Assembly (NCBI GenBank): GCA_964558915.1
Contig: CAZLFV010000130.1
Coordinates: forward strand, 1-6,883
Direction of reading: 5' to 3'
Length of the DNA stretch: 6,883 bases
DNA from: CAZKEW01 sp964558915
Lineage (GTDB): Bacteria; Acidobacteriota; Aminicenantia; Aminicenantales; UBA8522
The position numbers and the translations under genes are program-made. Positions 5,673 to 6,883 of this stretch are shown piece after piece (position 1 is the first letter of the stretch; each line of letters starts with the position of its first letter). The notes beneath the pieces were generated by a model that worked only from the letters and a program-made list of their open reading frames with translations, was not told where the DNA came from and made no database searches.

Positions 5673-6883
5673 ATGAGGGGTTTCACTCAAAGTTGGTATG
5701 GGCTGATGACCTCGCACCAGCGGAAGGCGCTCATCTCTGCCTCGCTCGGCTGGATGCTCGACAGCATGGACATCATGCTCTATGCCATGGTCCTCGCGCA
5801 CCTGATGAAATATTTCGGGATGTCGACCGCCACGGCCGGGCTGATGGGGTCATTGACGCTTTTGGCCTCGGCCGTCGGGGGACTGCTTTTCGGCATGATT
5901 GCCGACAGGTTCGGCCGGGTGAAAGCCCTCATGGGAAGCATCTTGATTTATTCTATATTCACCGCTGCCTGCGGGCTGTCGCAAACTCTCGTGCAACTGG
6001 CTATTTTTCGCGTCCTGCTCGGCCTCGGAATGGGAGGAGAGTGGGCTACGGGAGCGGCGCTCGTGGCTGAGACCTGGCCTGCTCAGCACAGAGGAAAGGC
6101 CCTCGGGATCATGCAGAGTTCCTGGGCGATCGGGCATGCCCTGGCTGCCGCTATAACGGCTCTCATACTTCCCCGTCTGGGCTGGCGCGGTGTCTTCTTC
6201 GTCGGCATTTTGCCTGCGCTCTTGACGCTGTGGATCAGACGCCACGTCGAGGAGCCGGAGATATGGAGGCGAACCCGGCAAGAAACACGGCAGTCCACTT
6301 CGAGAGCAGGCCTGGCAGAGATTTTTCGCCGGCCTTTCCTGAGGAACACGCTGGTTACGAGCCTGATGAACGCTGGCACCATGTTTGCTTGGTGGGGGCT
6401 GTTCACCTGGATTCCCGCCTATCTCGGCCTTTCCCCCGAGCAGGGCGGCGTGGGATTAAGTGTAGTCAAGACATCGACCTGGATCATATTTATGCAGGCC
6501 GGAATGTGGCTGGGATACGTCAGCTTTGGGTTTATTTGCGATAGGATCGGGAGAAAGACGACCTATATCATTTATCTATTTGCGGCCGCGGCTCTCGTTT
6601 TTCTTTATAGCAGTGTCCGGGAGAACACGGCACTCCTGTTACTCGGCCCCTTCCTAGCGTTTTTCGGCACCGGATACTTTTCCGGGTTCGGGACAATCAC
6701 GGCCGAAATTTTCCCGACGCGCATCCGCGCCTCAGCTCAGGGATTGACCTACAACGTCGGCCGCGGGTTGAGCGCACTGGCGCCTTTCACCATCGGCGCT
6801 CTAGCCAAATCGCACGGGCTCGCCCTTGCCTTTTACGTCACGGCCGGATTTTTCCTCTTTTCGGCGGGCGTCGCCTTTGCCCT
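5673..6883 (+). CDS. MFS transporter, metabolite:H+ symporter type (C-terminus cut by window edge)
   Basis: An open frame of 403 codons runs off the right edge. It is an inner-membrane permease of the major facilitator superfamily, close in style to aromatic-acid/muconate/sialate:H+ symporters. TM1 carries GWMLDSMDIMLY (26-37) with two acidic residues. The loop 2-3 motif GMIADRFGRVK is at 74-84, FRVLLGLGMGGEW at 112-124, and AETWPAQHRGKALG follows TM4. A hydrophilic central loop (EEPEIWRRTRQETRQ) is followed by the second-half repeat of the loop motif, GFICDRIGRK, and by AEIFPTRIRASAQG. About 11-12 membrane segments are present and only some 10-40 residues are missing. ATG 5673 directly follows an in-frame TAA (5670-5672), so it is the earliest start; ATG 5706 is an alternative. 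The ribosome site is weak. Its position behind hyuAB suggests it imports the HyuAB substrate, and the element at 5494-5641 separates them. Confidence 0.92.
   Translation, partial: MRGFTQSWYGLMTSHQRKALISASLGWMLDSMDIMLYAMVLAHLMKYFGMSTATAGLMGSLTLLASAVGGLLFGMIADRFGRVKALMGSILIYSIFTAACGLSQTLVQLAIFRVLLGLGMGGEWATGAALVAETWPAQHRGKALGIMQSSWAIGHALAAAITALILPRLGWRGVFFVGILPALLTLWIRRHVEEPEIWRRTRQETRQSTSRAGLAEIFRRPFLRNTLVTSLMNAGTMFAWWGLFTWIPAYLGLSPEQGGVGLSVVKTSTWIIFMQAGMWLGYVSFGFICDRIGRKTTYIIYLFAAAALVFLYSSVRENTALLLLGPFLAFFGTGYFSGFGTITAEIFPTRIRASAQGLTYNVGRGLSALAPFTIGALAKSHGLALAFYVTAGFFLFSAGVAFA

Overview
The window looks like part of a draft or metagenome-derived contig from a diderm (Gram-negative-type) bacterium. 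It encodes a TonB-dependent outer-membrane receptor, has fairly GC-rich coding sequence, and carries a run of exactly 100 N that looks like a scaffold gap. I cannot place the organism from the sequence. The Lys/Glu-rich spacer after the receptor's signal peptide and the weak Shine-Dalgarno sites are compatible with Acidobacteriota/Aminicenantes-like groups, but that is a guess.

Layout. Positions 1-2144, minus strand, hold one uninterrupted frame for a TonB-dependent receptor that runs off the left edge just short of its C-terminus. Positions 2145-2247 are a short divergent intergenic region. From 2248 a plus-strand operon follows: hyuA (2248-3927, N-terminal domain mostly lost in the N gap at 2265-2364), hyuB (3924-5507, complete, with a 4-base overlap and GTG start), and a 12-TM-type MFS transporter (5673 to the right edge, C-terminus missing). 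HyuA and HyuB are the two subunits of the ATP-dependent hydantoinase/oxoprolinase family. With the receptor and the permease they suggest uptake of a small cyclic amide or related compound across both membranes, followed by ATP-driven ring opening (or carboxylation, which some family members perform). The substrate cannot be read from the sequence.

The most interesting part is the hyuB-MFS junction. A 148-bp palindromic element (5494-5641) has imperfect terminal inverted repeats of 29/30 bp, flanked directly by the 4-bp repeat GGGA on both sides, and it contains three internal hairpins. Its left end supplies the last codons and the stop of hyuB. Removing it with one GGGA copy rebuilds a short HyuB tail (Gly-Tyr-Gly-Arg-stop) and a normal 22-bp operon spacing to the MFS start. 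I interpret it as a MITE-like non-autonomous element inserted inside an operon. No tRNA, rRNA, CRISPR array or autonomous transposase gene was seen.
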